The notes: generated by a model not told the origin, from the sequence alone. A DNA stretch of 44,636 nt from Patescibacteria group bacterium (GCA_018816385.1 JAHIVK010000054.1:1-44636), one strand, 5' to 3'; positions 29,315-38,387 are shown, counted from the first letter of the stretch. Program-made: numbers and translations.

Positions 29315-30157
29315 ATGCCCGAACTGCCTGAAGTTGAGACGATTGTGAAAAGACTCAAATCCGAGCTGGTGGGTGAGGTGATTACCCGAGTTGAAGTGAA
29401 GCGAGCTAAAAGTTTTCAGGGAAATACCAAACAGCTCAAGGGCCGGCGGATAGTCGATGTCTCTCGGAGGGCAAAGCTAATTCTCATCAAGTTAAACCAG
29501 GACAACCTTTTAATTCATCTCAAGATGACCGGCCAATTGATCTTGATCAATGACCATAAACGACTAGGAGGTGGTCATCCCTCGGCCGACTGGATTGGGG
29601 GTCTGCCCAGTTCTCATACACGAGTGATTATTTACTTAATGTCCGGCCAAGTGCTCTACTTTAACGATCAGCGGGTGTTTGGTTGGATTAGACAGATGAG
29701 CGATCAAGCAGTCGATCAAGAGTTAGCCCAATATGGTCCCGATATTATCAATGTTCGTGTTACTGCGGGGTATCTTTATCAAAGACTGCAAGCAAGGTCA
29801 TCAGCCATTAAACTGGTTTTACTTGATAGTCGGGTGGTGGCCGGTTTAGGCAATATCTATGTGTGTGATGGTCTGTTTCTGGCGGGCATCAATCCTCAAA
29901 AAAAAGCCAAGACTGTATCTCTGTCTCAAGTCACTAAGTTATTAACCGCTCTCAAGACAGTCATCAACAGAGCCATCAAGCTGGGCGGAGCCAGCATCAA
30001 CACTTACCGTCAAGTTGACGGCTTGTCCGGGGGTTATCAAGACGAACTGTTAGTTTACGGCAGGGAGGACATGCCCTGTCCCCAGTGTGGCGCCAAAATT
30101 GAAAGGTTCAAGCAGGGAGGTCGAAGCACGTTTTGGTGCCGGCAGTGCCAAAGATAA
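29315..30157 (+). CDS. mutM: Formamidopyrimidine-DNA glycosylase
   Basis: MPELPEVETIVKRL, GLGNIYVCDGLFLAGINP, C-terminal zinc finger CPQCGAKIERFKQGGRSTFWCRQCQR. Confidence 0.97.
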   Translation: MPELPEVETIVKRLKSELVGEVITRVEVKRAKSFQGNTKQLKGRRIVDVSRRAKLILIKLNQDNLLIHLKMTGQLILINDHKRLGGGHPSADWIGGLPSSHTRVIIYLMSGQVLYFNDQRVFGWIRQMSDQAVDQELAQYGPDIINVRVTAGYLYQRLQARSSAIKLVLLDSRVVAGLGNIYVCDGLFLAGINPQKKAKTVSLSQVTKLLTALKTVINRAIKLGGASINTYRQVDGLSGGYQDELLVYGREDMPCPQCGAKIERFKQGGRSTFWCRQCQR

Positions 30158-30229
30158 CTGGGTCGCCCTTCACAGAAAAATCAGCAGAACAAATTTACAG
30201 AAACATCGGCAAAATTTGATTGGAGATGA

Positions 30230-31165
30230 TTACTGGCAGTATTGCTTGATCTTCTCCACCGACCTAGCCAGCGCCTGCTTTTCTTCCCAATTGAGCTTGG
30301 GTTTCAAGATCTCCCCTACTCCACTCCGGTCCACCACACAGGGCACGCTCAAGCTGACGCCGGAATGATCCAAGTATTGATGTAGAGGAATGCTGACGGG
30401 CAGGACTTCTTTGGCGTTGGTTAGCACAGTTTTCACCAGATGATGAATGACGGCCGCGATGCCGTAGTAAGTGGAGCCTTTGGATTCAATAATTTTGTAG
30501 GCGGCGTTTTTGGCTTTTTGAAAGGCTGTTTGGGCCTTTTCATCGCTAAACTCGGGAAACTCGTTCAAAGTCTGGCCGCCGACAGTAGCGCTGGACAGTA
30601 CCGGAAAAGAACTGTCGCCATGCTCGCCCAGAATGTAGGCGTGAATACTGTTGGGGCTGACTTGCAGAAATTGGCTTAAGTGAAAGCGAAAACGAGCCGT
30701 GTCCAGAGTCGTGCCGGAACCAAAAATTCTCCCCTTGGGCCAGCCAGCCAACTGATAGGCTCGATAAGTTAAAACATCCACTGGGTTTGAAACAATGATC
30801 ACAACTGCTCCGGGCGCGTGACGGACCACCATCGGTATAATCTGCTCGATCACCGCCAGGTTGTTTTGAGCCAGATCCAGCCTAGTGTCGCCGGGTTTCT
30901 GGGCACTGCCGGCGGTGATAACCACCACGTCACTATGGCGAATATCCAGATAGGAATCGGTGGCCAAAATCTTGGTGGGGTTTAAAAAACTCAAGCCGTG
31001 TTCTAGGTCCAGTTGCTCACCCACGATTTGTTGTTTGTGGCGCCCCAGCAAAACCAGTTCGTTAACTAGATTATCGTGTAGTAGGGAAAAAGCGACGCTC
31101 ATGCCCACTCGACCACAACCAATGATAGTGACCTTGTTATTGTCAAAGCGAGCAGGGCTGGACAT
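30230..31165 (-). CDS. ldh: L-lactate dehydrogenase
   Basis: GCGRVGMSVAFSLL, GSAQKPGDTRLDLAQNN, VSNPVDVLTY, GEHGDSSFPV. Confidence 0.92.
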   Translation of the reverse strand: MSSPARFDNNKVTIIGCGRVGMSVAFSLLHDNLVNELVLLGRHKQQIVGEQLDLEHGLSFLNPTKILATDSYLDIRHSDVVVITAGSAQKPGDTRLDLAQNNLAVIEQIIPMVVRHAPGAVVIIVSNPVDVLTYRAYQLAGWPKGRIFGSGTTLDTARFRFHLSQFLQVSPNSIHAYILGEHGDSSFPVLSSATVGGQTLNEFPEFSDEKAQTAFQKAKNAAYKIIESKGSTYYGIAAVIHHLVKTVLTNAKEVLPVSIPLHQYLDHSGVSLSVPCVVDRSGVGEILKPKLNWEEKQALARSVEKIKQYCQ

Positions 31166-31188
31166 GGTATCAGTTTATCACTTTAAAC

Positions 31189-32151
31189 CTACTTGAGCAA
31201 TAATACTCTAATAACGGCTGCGATTTTATCGACAGTTAAGCCGTGTTTTTGATAGAGTTCTGCTGGAGTGCCGGACTCACCGAACTGGTCTTTGACCCCT
31301 AAAATTTGGAAGGGAATTTTAAGCTGATGTTGGCTGATGACCTCGGCCACCGCGCTACCCAAGCCTCCGATGACTTGGTGATCTTCCAGAGTGATCACAA
31401 CTTTGGCCACTTGGCAAATTTGGAGGATTGATGGCTGGTCCAGTGGCTTGAGCGTATGGCAGTTGACCACGCCAACTTTGAGACCTTGTTTGGACAGGGA
31501 TTGGGCAGTATCAATGGCTGTCTGAAGTAAATATCCATGAGCCAAGATAATAGCATCATTGCCGTAGATGACAGTTCTAGTTTTGCCAAGTTCAAAGGGT
31601 TGTTGAAATTTAATGATTGGAGTTTTGGGTTTGGTGACTCTCAAATAGGTTGGACCTGGGACGCTGGCTAAACTCAAGGTGGCTTGGTAGGCTTCGGCTC
31701 CATCGGCGGGCGAAACAACTGTCATGTGAGGTAAACTTCTCATTAAAGCAATATCTTCCAGCGCTTGATGAGTGGCGCCGTCTGGTCCGGTGGCTAAGCC
31801 AGCGTGTCCGCCAATAATTTTGACTGGTAAATTGGGCAGGCAAATGCTAGTCCGAATCACGCCCCAGTTTAAGCTAGGGCTAAATACTGCAAAACTGGCT
31901 ATAAAAGGTATTTTGCCGGCCATGGCCAGACCGGCGGCTAGACCGGCCAGGTGCTGTTCGGCCACACCTACCTCAAAAAAGCGATCTGGGAATGCTTGTT
32001 TGAACCAATCTACTCTGGTGGAACTGGCCAAATCAGCCGAAACTACCACCACATTGGGATTAGTTCTGCCCAGCTCCAATAGGGCTTGCCCCACTCCGTC
32101 TCTGGTTGACTGCAAATCTACCGGTGGTTTGGGTGGTAATTGATTATTCAT
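31189..32151 (-). CDS. Transketolase, C-terminal subunit
   Basis: VVVSADLASSTRVDWFKQAFPDRFFEVGVAEQHLAGLAAGLA. Confidence 0.9.
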   Translation of the reverse strand: MNNQLPPKPPVDLQSTRDGVGQALLELGRTNPNVVVVSADLASSTRVDWFKQAFPDRFFEVGVAEQHLAGLAAGLAMAGKIPFIASFAVFSPSLNWGVIRTSICLPNLPVKIIGGHAGLATGPDGATHQALEDIALMRSLPHMTVVSPADGAEAYQATLSLASVPGPTYLRVTKPKTPIIKFQQPFELGKTRTVIYGNDAIILAHGYLLQTAIDTAQSLSKQGLKVGVVNCHTLKPLDQPSILQICQVAKVVITLEDHQVIGGLGSAVAEVISQHQLKIPFQILGVKDQFGESGTPAELYQKHGLTVDKIAAVIRVLLLK

Positions 32152-32236
32152 TTGTCATTGTGACTTTCCTTCCACGGGTTGGTTTTTTTATGACCATCAT
32201 TTCTCTTCGCGCCTTGTCATTTTCCTCTCGCGTACT

Positions 32237-32510
32237 GTCATTCTCCTCGCGTAGCGGGGGGAATCCAGTGGTTGGTCTCATACTCCTGGATCCCCGCTGG
32301 CGTGAGGATGACAGACCCTCTGGATCCCCGCTGGCGCGAGGATGACAGACCCTCTGGATCCCCGCTGGCGCGAGGATGACAGACCCTCTGGATCCCCGCT
32401 GGCGCGAGGATGACAGACCATCTGGATCCCCGCTAGACCCCGCCCAAGCGGGGGGCGCGAGGATGACAGACCCTCTGGACCCCGCCCAGGCTGGGCGTGA
32501 GGATGACCAG
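32237..32510. repeat. REP-type array with 34-bp tandem units
   Basis: aggatgacagaccctctggatccccgctggcgcg at exact 34-bp spacing (atg ending 32310, 32344, 32378, 32412), then degenerate units; inverted REP at 32237. Confidence 0.92.
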
Positions 32511-33423
32511 TGCCCGCGGGTTTATTTTGATGAACAGTCTGATTAAGTTCATCCAAAGCTTGTTTAGCCTCGGCTTGATTTGGGGCTCGCCCGTGCCAAT
32601 CGGGATTATTTTCCATAAACGACACGTCCTTGCCAGCCGTCGTGTGGCAGATAATGGCAGTTGGTAGGTGGCACGTGCGAGCCCCATTCAGAGCCCAACT
32701 AATTTGATCAAAATTATGGCCATCAATTTCTACCACTTGCCAATTGCAACTGGTAATTTTTTCGGCCAGTGGTTCCAAGGGGGCAATTTCCTGGGTGGTA
32801 CCATCAATTTGGATGTCATTGCGATCAATCAGAACAGTCAGGTGAGTTAAATGATGAGCGCCAGCGTAACGATAGGCTTCCCAGATTTGGCCTTCCTGAT
32901 GTTCCGCATCACTGGTTTGGACAAAAATGTGGTTGCTTTTGTGGTCTAGTTTGAAAGCTGTGGTCAGACCGCAACCCAAAGACAAACCCTGGCCCAGCAG
33001 ACCCGATGTATTCTCTACCCCCGGCAGTGAACCTTGGTGAGGGTGGCCTTGGAGACGTGAGCCAAACTGTCTTAAAGACCCAAGTTCCTCAAGGGGAAAG
33101 TAACCGGCTTGGGCTAACGTCGCATACCAAACCGGACAGACATGACCATTGGAGAGCAGAAAATAATCGCGCTCTGGCCAGTCCGGTTGATGAGGTCTCT
33201 GCTTGAGGACAGCAAAATAAAGACCAGTCATCACATCAGCCAATCCCAGCGACCCGCCAGGGTGGCCACTGCCGGCCCCAGCGATCATCTCGATCACGTG
33301 GCGCCTAATCTTTTGGGCGATAAAAGCTAACTCCGAGGGAGTTTTTGTTAAACTTGTCGCGAAATGAGGGAAATGATTAACCGGTTTCTTATTTCTGGGC
33401 ACATCTCTTGTCTGATCGGGCAT
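32278..33423 (-). CDS. Transketolase, N-terminal subunit with repeat-encoded C-terminal tail
   Basis: GAGSGHPGGSLGLADVMTGLYF, LSNGHVCPVWYATLA; tail TGHPHAQPGRGPEGLSSS... lies in the REP array. Confidence 0.9.
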   Translation of the reverse strand: MPDQTRDVPRNKKPVNHFPHFATSLTKTPSELAFIAQKIRRHVIEMIAGAGSGHPGGSLGLADVMTGLYFAVLKQRPHQPDWPERDYFLLSNGHVCPVWYATLAQAGYFPLEELGSLRQFGSRLQGHPHQGSLPGVENTSGLLGQGLSLGCGLTTAFKLDHKSNHIFVQTSDAEHQEGQIWEAYRYAGAHHLTHLTVLIDRNDIQIDGTTQEIAPLEPLAEKITSCNWQVVEIDGHNFDQISWALNGARTCHLPTAIICHTTAGKDVSFMENNPDWHGRAPNQAEAKQALDELNQTVHQNKPAGTGHPHAQPGRGPEGLSSSRPPLGRGLAGIQMVCHPRASGDPEGLSSSRQRGSRGSVILAPAGIQRVCHPHASGDPGV

Positions 33424-33452
33424 TAAAGCTACTATATCAGTTACGCGTTTAA

Positions 33453-33618
33453 TAGACTTGTAGTGAAATAAGAAACGAGTTAATTATGGATAGATTTTAT
33501 AGTATTTTCGTTGTTTCTGATGCCGATAGTAGCCAGAGCTACTTGAGAAAGAAGAAACAAATGAAAATACATAAAAGATGTCATAAGTAGTCGTTGTGCT
33601 TATTTTGCTACAAGTTTA
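33453..33618. repeat. Palindromic MITE-like element copy (c)
   Basis: TAGACTTGTAGTGAAATAAG...CTTATTTTGCTACAAGTTTA. Confidence 0.88.
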
Positions 33619-33688
33619 ATAAACACCTAGTTTATGATACTTTTGATACAGACATCAGAACTCAGTCAGTTTATGATGAAAGGTATCT

Positions 33689-34612
33689 ATGGAATATGTT
33701 TTAGCTGCTGATGGTGGTGCTACAAAAACTAGTGTGCTAGTGGCAGATTTATCTGGCCAAGAAGTGGGACAAGGCTCGGCCGGACCAACTAGTTTGGCAA
33801 CTGCCTCTGTGGGAGCGGCTAGCTTCAATTTAAGAGAAGCCATCCGTCAGGCGACTCAGCAATTACCAGAAGGCTACGTCATCAAAAAGGCTGTCATGGG
33901 TTTGGCCGGTTTAGATACAGAGCAAGAAATGGTTAAGTCTCTAGAGGTGTTTGATCCCATCCTCAAATTCTTTAAGATTGAAGATTTCAAATTAGTTAAT
34001 GATAGTCTAATTGCTTTGGCAGGAGGAACGGATAATCCGAATGCGGTTGTCTTAATTTCTGGGACTGGTTCAATCTGTTATGGCCGAAATGACCAAGGCG
34101 CATCTGCTCGAGTCAGCGGTATGGATTATTTACTGGCAGATCAGGGCTCGGCTTATTACATTGGCTATCGAGTTATAAGACATGCGGTTAAAAGTCATGA
34201 TGGCCGAGAAAACAAGAGCCAGTTGGAGGATTTAGTGGCTGGTCATTTCAGAATTCCTAACATCAGTCAACTAAAAGACCATGTTTATAACCCTCCTTTG
34301 ACCAAAAATGAGATTGCCAGTTTAGCCAAGCTTTGTTACCAGGCTCATGAAACGGGAGATGAAACTGCCAAACTTATTTTGGATCAAGCCGTAGAACAGT
34401 TGGCTATGATGGTGACAACGGTGGCCAAAAGACTCAATCTTGAAGACAAGCGAATTGATGGGGTGATAGCGGGTTCGGTCATGGCGTGTGAGTATGTCAA
34501 AACCAATTTAGTTTTGAAGCTCAAGACCGATCTCCCCCGCTTAACCCCAGTTTTTCCAGCCAAACCCAACGTCTATGGTGCACTCAAGATGGCGCTTAAA
34601 ACACAAACTTAA
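33689..34612 (+). CDS. BadF/BadG/BcrA/BcrD-family ATPase, N-acetylglucosamine kinase-like
   Basis: LAADGGATKTSVLVAD, MGLAGLDTE, NDSLIALAGGT..VVLISGTGSICYG. Confidence 0.85.
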   Translation: MEYVLAADGGATKTSVLVADLSGQEVGQGSAGPTSLATASVGAASFNLREAIRQATQQLPEGYVIKKAVMGLAGLDTEQEMVKSLEVFDPILKFFKIEDFKLVNDSLIALAGGTDNPNAVVLISGTGSICYGRNDQGASARVSGMDYLLADQGSAYYIGYRVIRHAVKSHDGRENKSQLEDLVAGHFRIPNISQLKDHVYNPPLTKNEIASLAKLCYQAHETGDETAKLILDQAVEQLAMMVTTVAKRLNLEDKRIDGVIAGSVMACEYVKTNLVLKLKTDLPRLTPVFPAKPNVYGALKMALKTQT

Positions 34613-34880
34613 TAAATTACAATTAGTTTTGACGTTCGCTCCACACAAACTGCAAACGAAAAACAGATCATCCGCTTTGTAAAGGCTGATTTTTTCTGAT
34701 GGTTTAGTTCAATGCGCAATGTGTTGTTGTATGTTTTTGGATATCCGCATATTTTATCTCATCTCAACTGGTGAAGTGTGCGATTCCACTCACGAACTTG
34801 TGCGTTAACATTTTTTATACATTTGTGATATACTTCAATAGTACTATGTATCATTACGAACTAGCATAGGAATCGCTGAT

Positions 34881-35219
34881 ATGAAATCAAAAGACGCATC
34901 GCCCGCATCAGAATCGTTGGATAGTAACACTGTTGATATCTCACAAATTGGACCACACAGTAAAGACGTGTTGTATTTAGTAAGCAAAATAGAAGAAACC
35001 TTATATTATGTCTCTGACGCAGCAAAAGTGTCACCTGAGAACACAGTGGCTTGTCTTCATTCTATTGCCAGATCACTAAGTTGGTTGCATGGTGGATATT
35101 ATTCACTCATATTAGCAGGAACGGATGATTTGCAACGACAAGTGTACTTTGCTCTAATACAAGATATTTCAAGGCTCTTTACTATCATCCATACCTATAT
35201 CTTAGAGTATCAGGCATAA
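34881..35219 (+). CDS. Hypothetical protein (112 aa)
   Basis: ORF with upstream TGTGATATACT-like -10 region. Confidence 0.45.
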   Translation: MKSKDASPASESLDSNTVDISQIGPHSKDVLYLVSKIEETLYYVSDAAKVSPENTVACLHSIARSLSWLHGGYYSLILAGTDDLQRQVYFALIQDISRLFTIIHTYILEYQA

Positions 35220-35283
35220 CTTTGTGCGCCACTCGAAATTAGATAGCCCCCCGGTAGATCACGAGTCACAAGCTTGATCAATT

Positions 35284-35580
35284 TTATTTTACCTTGAGTT
35301 TTTGGAACCAGCCCCGGCGATACAGTACCCCGATCACGGCGTAAACCGCCACGTCGATCCAAGTCTCGTCGATAGTTTCATTTTGAGGTTCTTGTTTGGT
35401 GACCAGCAAGTGTTTGGTTCGCTCGATTTTTTCGCTAATCCGCATGGCAATGCCCAGCTCGCCATTAGCCAGAATGTTGCCCTTGCCGTAATCTTTGTGC
35501 TTCTTGAGAAACATCGCTAGTAACTCGGCGTTAACTAGATTAAAAGCTTCATCCAGAGTTTGAGGTGTAATTTGGACCAT
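35284..35580 (-). CDS. DUF1599-like / nucleotide-modification-associated protein
   Basis: KHKDYGKGNILANGELGIAMRISEKIERTKHLL...DETWIDVAVYAVIGVLYRRGW. Confidence 0.65.
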   Translation of the reverse strand: MVQITPQTLDEAFNLVNAELLAMFLKKHKDYGKGNILANGELGIAMRISEKIERTKHLLVTKQEPQNETIDETWIDVAVYAVIGVLYRRGWFQKLKVK

Positions 35581-35692
35581 GATGGATTCTTTATTTTATA
35601 GTTAGTTTAAAGCCATTTGTAGCTTTTACTTAAACCTAAATCTGATATTTGGTTTTGAGGTTGTTATATATATTTGCTCCCTTCAATCATAA

Positions 35693-35716
35693 TAGACTTC
35701 TTTCGAAAAAAGTCTA
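35693..35716. repeat. 24-nt mini-palindrome TAGACTTCTTTCGAAAAAAGTCTA
   Basis: Near-perfect inverted repeat with TAGACTT/AAGTCTA ends. Confidence 0.8.
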
Positions 35717-35737
35717 ATTGACTTGGATTCAATCAGA

Positions 35738-36355
35738 CTACTTAAAATAAGCCCGAATCACATCAGCCGAAAAATGTAGCTGATTAAACCTGCCAATAAT
35801 TTCTTGTCGAGTGTAACCTTGTTTTTGCCACTGATTTCCCAAGGCTATAATGCCCTCAACAGCATCATAGGGAAAGATAATCCAAGCACTGGTGGTGGAA
35901 CTGTAAAAATTGGGTTTAAAACTAGAATGAGGTTTATAGAAAAGCGAAGCTGTAGTTAAAGATTCGACTTCTTTTTTTTTGAGTAGTTGGCTGACAAACT
36001 CAAAAGATGCGCCAGTGTCAGCTACATCATCAAACAGTAAAACATCTTCTCCCTTGATAGATATGGGAATATCTTGATAAACCTGAGGTCGTTTTAATTG
36101 TTGATTAATGCCAGCATAGAACTTGACACCAATGCTGGCTACCTCTTTGACCTGAAGATAGTCAACCAAAGATCTGGTCATGGGCCAACCACCTTTAGCC
36201 AATGTCACAATTCGATCAAACTTCAATCCATCGCTTCTGATAGCTTGAGCTACCTCAAATGCCAGCCGGTCAAGGTCTGGCCAACTAGGAGTAATGTATT
36301 GAGTTTGGCACTTGGGAAAAGCAATTGGTTTGAACTCCATATGCCAGATTATCAC
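35738..36355 (-). CDS. Phosphoribosyltransferase
   Basis: VTLAKGGWPMTRSLVDYL, EDVLLFDDVADTGASFEF PRPP-binding motif. Confidence 0.85.
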   Translation of the reverse strand: MIIWHMEFKPIAFPKCQTQYITPSWPDLDRLAFEVAQAIRSDGLKFDRIVTLAKGGWPMTRSLVDYLQVKEVASIGVKFYAGINQQLKRPQVYQDIPISIKGEDVLLFDDVADTGASFEFVSQLLKKKEVESLTTASLFYKPHSSFKPNFYSSTTSAWIIFPYDAVEGIIALGNQWQKQGYTRQEIIGRFNQLHFSADVIRAYFK

Positions 36356-36381
36356 TAATTGGCAAATATTTGCAACTAGTG

Positions 36382-36389
36382 TGTTATAA
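36382..36389 (+). promoter_or_regulatory. Putative extended -10 of the RRM gene
   Basis: tgttataat about 105 nt upstream of the ATG at 36497, implying a long 5' leader. Confidence 0.45.
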
Positions 36390-36496
36390 TACTTGGGTAA
36401 AGTTGAAAGAACAGACGGAGAGAGCAGTTAATTTGCCTTCAAAGAATCGTTCCCAGACTTAGTAATAATAGAGCCCGAGTTAATTTTAGGGCAGAA

Positions 36497-36877
36497 ATGA
36501 GTGAGTGTATGTTTGATCAGACACCACAAGAGAATCCAAAAAAGCTGTTCGTAGGCAGCGTTCCTTATAGCGCAACGGAAGATCAGTTGCGTGATCTATT
36601 TGCTCCCCATGGGGAGTTAGTAGAGGTCAAATTGATTACCGATCGGATGACTGGTCGTTCCAAGGGCATTGCCTTTGTGACCTTCGCCGAAGAGAGTCAA
36701 GCTAAAGCCGCTATCGAAGCCGTCAATGGTTTCGAGATGGATGGCAGAGCTTTGATTGTCAACGTGGCCAGACCTCCACAACCCCGAACTGATCGAGGTG
36801 GTTATAACCGAGGCGGTTATAGCAACGATCGTCGTGATAGTGGTGGTGGCGGTTACGACCGCAGACCTCAGAGGTAA
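36497..36877 (+). CDS. RRM-domain RNA-binding protein with Gly/Arg-rich tail
   Basis: KLFVGSVPYSATEDQLRDLFAPHGEL (RNP2), KGIAFVTF (RNP1), tail GGYNRGGYSNDRRDSGGGGYDRR. Confidence 0.93.
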   Translation: MSECMFDQTPQENPKKLFVGSVPYSATEDQLRDLFAPHGELVEVKLITDRMTGRSKGIAFVTFAEESQAKAAIEAVNGFEMDGRALIVNVARPPQPRTDRGGYNRGGYSNDRRDSGGGGYDRRPQR

Positions 36878-36900
36878 TTTTTTACTTTTGAAATTGAAAG

Positions 36901-36925
36901 AGCCCTCGCAAGAGGGCTCTTTTGG
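36901..36925 (+). terminator. Intrinsic terminator after RRM gene
   Basis: gagccctc-gca-agagggctctttt. Confidence 0.88.
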
Positions 36926-36948
36926 TTTGTGTTAATTTAATCGATTTA

Positions 36949-37425
36949 CTAATTTAATTGCCAGAGCGAAAAATTAAGTAGCGTGGCAAAACTGACCCAA
37001 AGTAAGTATGGCCAGAGTAAACGACTGGCCCAGATGTTTAACTTAGAAAAAAGTCTGATCAGTAGCACAATCATCAACCAAAGAACAATAATAATTGCCA
37101 AAGCCAACCCTAAATTCTTCAGTCCAAAGAATGCGATAGACCAAGCGGAATTAACTACTAAGTGAAGTAAAAATATACTGGTAGCTGTTTTAACTTGAGG
37201 TATTTGATTGCCTTTTGACCAGACTAGATATAAGGCTATACCCATCAGCGTATAGAGAGTTATCCAAACCGGACCAAAGATCCAGTTAGGCGGATTAAAA
37301 TCGGGTTTAACCAAGGTCACATACCAAGTAGAAATGGCAGAGGCAGTGGCTAACGAGCCTATGATCCCAGCTAACTGAGATAAGAGAATAGAAGCAACAA
37401 GTAACAAAGGCTTTTTTATTTTCAC
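36949..37425 (-). CDS. tspO: TspO/MBR-family protein
   Basis: WYVTLVKPDFNPPNWIFGPVWITLYTLMGIALYLVW. Confidence 0.92.
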   Translation of the reverse strand: MKIKKPLLLVASILLSQLAGIIGSLATASAISTWYVTLVKPDFNPPNWIFGPVWITLYTLMGIALYLVWSKGNQIPQVKTATSIFLLHLVVNSAWSIAFFGLKNLGLALAIIIVLWLMIVLLIRLFSKLNIWASRLLWPYLLWVSFATLLNFSLWQLN

Positions 37426-37478
37426 TTTATCCAGTATAGCAAACTACAACTCAGTCAGGGCTGTAATTTAGTTCACAT

Positions 37479-38054
37479 TTGAGGCATAATACCCAAGTTA
37501 TGTGGCAGATTTATCTCCAGATTGTGATTCAAATAGTTTTTATACTGCTTTTTATTCGGCAGATTCTAATTGCAGTCATCGCTTGGTGGACTGGGACTCA
37601 GTCTGATGCTCCATTTGAATCTACCAAAGTCAGTATCACCAAAAAATTGGTCCAGGGTTTGAAACTTCAACCAGATCAAAAGATTTATGATCTAGGTAGT
37701 GGTTCGGGTAAGCTAATTTTCACTTTAGCTAAATTGATTAAAAATCCCATGGTGGGAGTCGAAAAGAACTGGCCTTTATTTATGATTTCTCAAGTTAGAA
37801 AATTCATTTCACCTTACAAAAATCGGATCAATTTTCTTCATCAGGACTTGTTCGAGATGGACCTGTCCCTGGCTGATGTGGTTTATATTTACCTCAGTCC
37901 CAAAACCAATCGCAGAATTAAAGCCAAGTTTGAAAAAGAACTCAAGCCAGGAGCAATTGTGATAGCTCTTAGGTGGCAGTTTGAGTTTGATCAATTAAAG
38001 TTAATCAAAACCATTGACGCCATGCACAAGATATATATCTATCGGAAAATTTAA
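37479..38054 (+). CDS. SAM-dependent methyltransferase with N-terminal TM segment
   Basis: IYDLGSGSGKLIFTLAK, VGVEKNWPLF. Confidence 0.75.
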   Translation: MRHNTQVMWQIYLQIVIQIVFILLFIRQILIAVIAWWTGTQSDAPFESTKVSITKKLVQGLKLQPDQKIYDLGSGSGKLIFTLAKLIKNPMVGVEKNWPLFMISQVRKFISPYKNRINFLHQDLFEMDLSLADVVYIYLSPKTNRRIKAKFEKELKPGAIVIALRWQFEFDQLKLIKTIDAMHKIYIYRKI

Positions 38055-38219
38055 TAGACTTGTCGCGAAATAAGAAATAAGTTAATTATGGATAGATTTT
38101 ATAGCATTTTCGTTGATTCTGATGACGATAGTAGCCTCAGCTGGTTGAGGAAGAACCAGCAAAGAAAATGCATAAAAGATGCCATAAGTAGCCATTGCCC
38201 TTATTTCGCGACAAGTCTA
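38055..38219. repeat. Palindromic MITE-like element copy (d), intact
   Basis: TAGACTTGTCGCGAAATAAG...CTTATTTCGCGACAAGTCTA perfect 20-nt termini; central GCTGGTT-gaggaag-AACCAGC hairpin. Confidence 0.92.
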
Positions 38220-38256
38220 ATAATCATTTAATTCAAATTTTGATTAGTAATTGTGA

Positions 38257-38387
38257 CTACTTAAAATCAACCACTACCTGTTTGCCGTTTTTTTCTGCAA
38301 TCTGATACAAAGTTTCCAGGGTGATATTCTGCCTATCTAGGGGTATAATGTGTGCCTCCACTGAATAATTTGTATATATTTTCAGTC
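38257..38387 (-). pseudogene. Possible remnant of an XRE/HTH antitoxin-like gene
   Basis: Minus-strand open stretch ...DRQNITLETLYQIAEKNGKQVVVDFK*; no upstream domain. Confidence 0.4.
38344..38349 (+). promoter_or_regulatory. Putative -10 of typA
   Basis: gTATAATg 45 nt upstream of the likely ATG at 38394. Confidence 0.4.

Noticed and set aside
29170-29358. 62-aa minus-strand ORF over the tRNA-Lys/mutM palindrome region
   Set aside because: Its open frame is produced by the inverted repeats and overlaps mutM; no coding support.
32106-32345. 79-aa ORF reading through REP sequence
   Set aside because: Composed of REP repeat and antisense transketolase sequence.
32305-32440. Regular ~34-bp repeats considered as a CRISPR array
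   Set aside because: Units are contiguous with no unique spacers, units are REP palindromes, and no cas genes are present.
31189-33423. Split transketolase as a gene-fission novelty
   Set aside because: Separate N- and C-terminal transketolase subunits are well known in many prokaryotes; only the repeat-derived ends are unusual.
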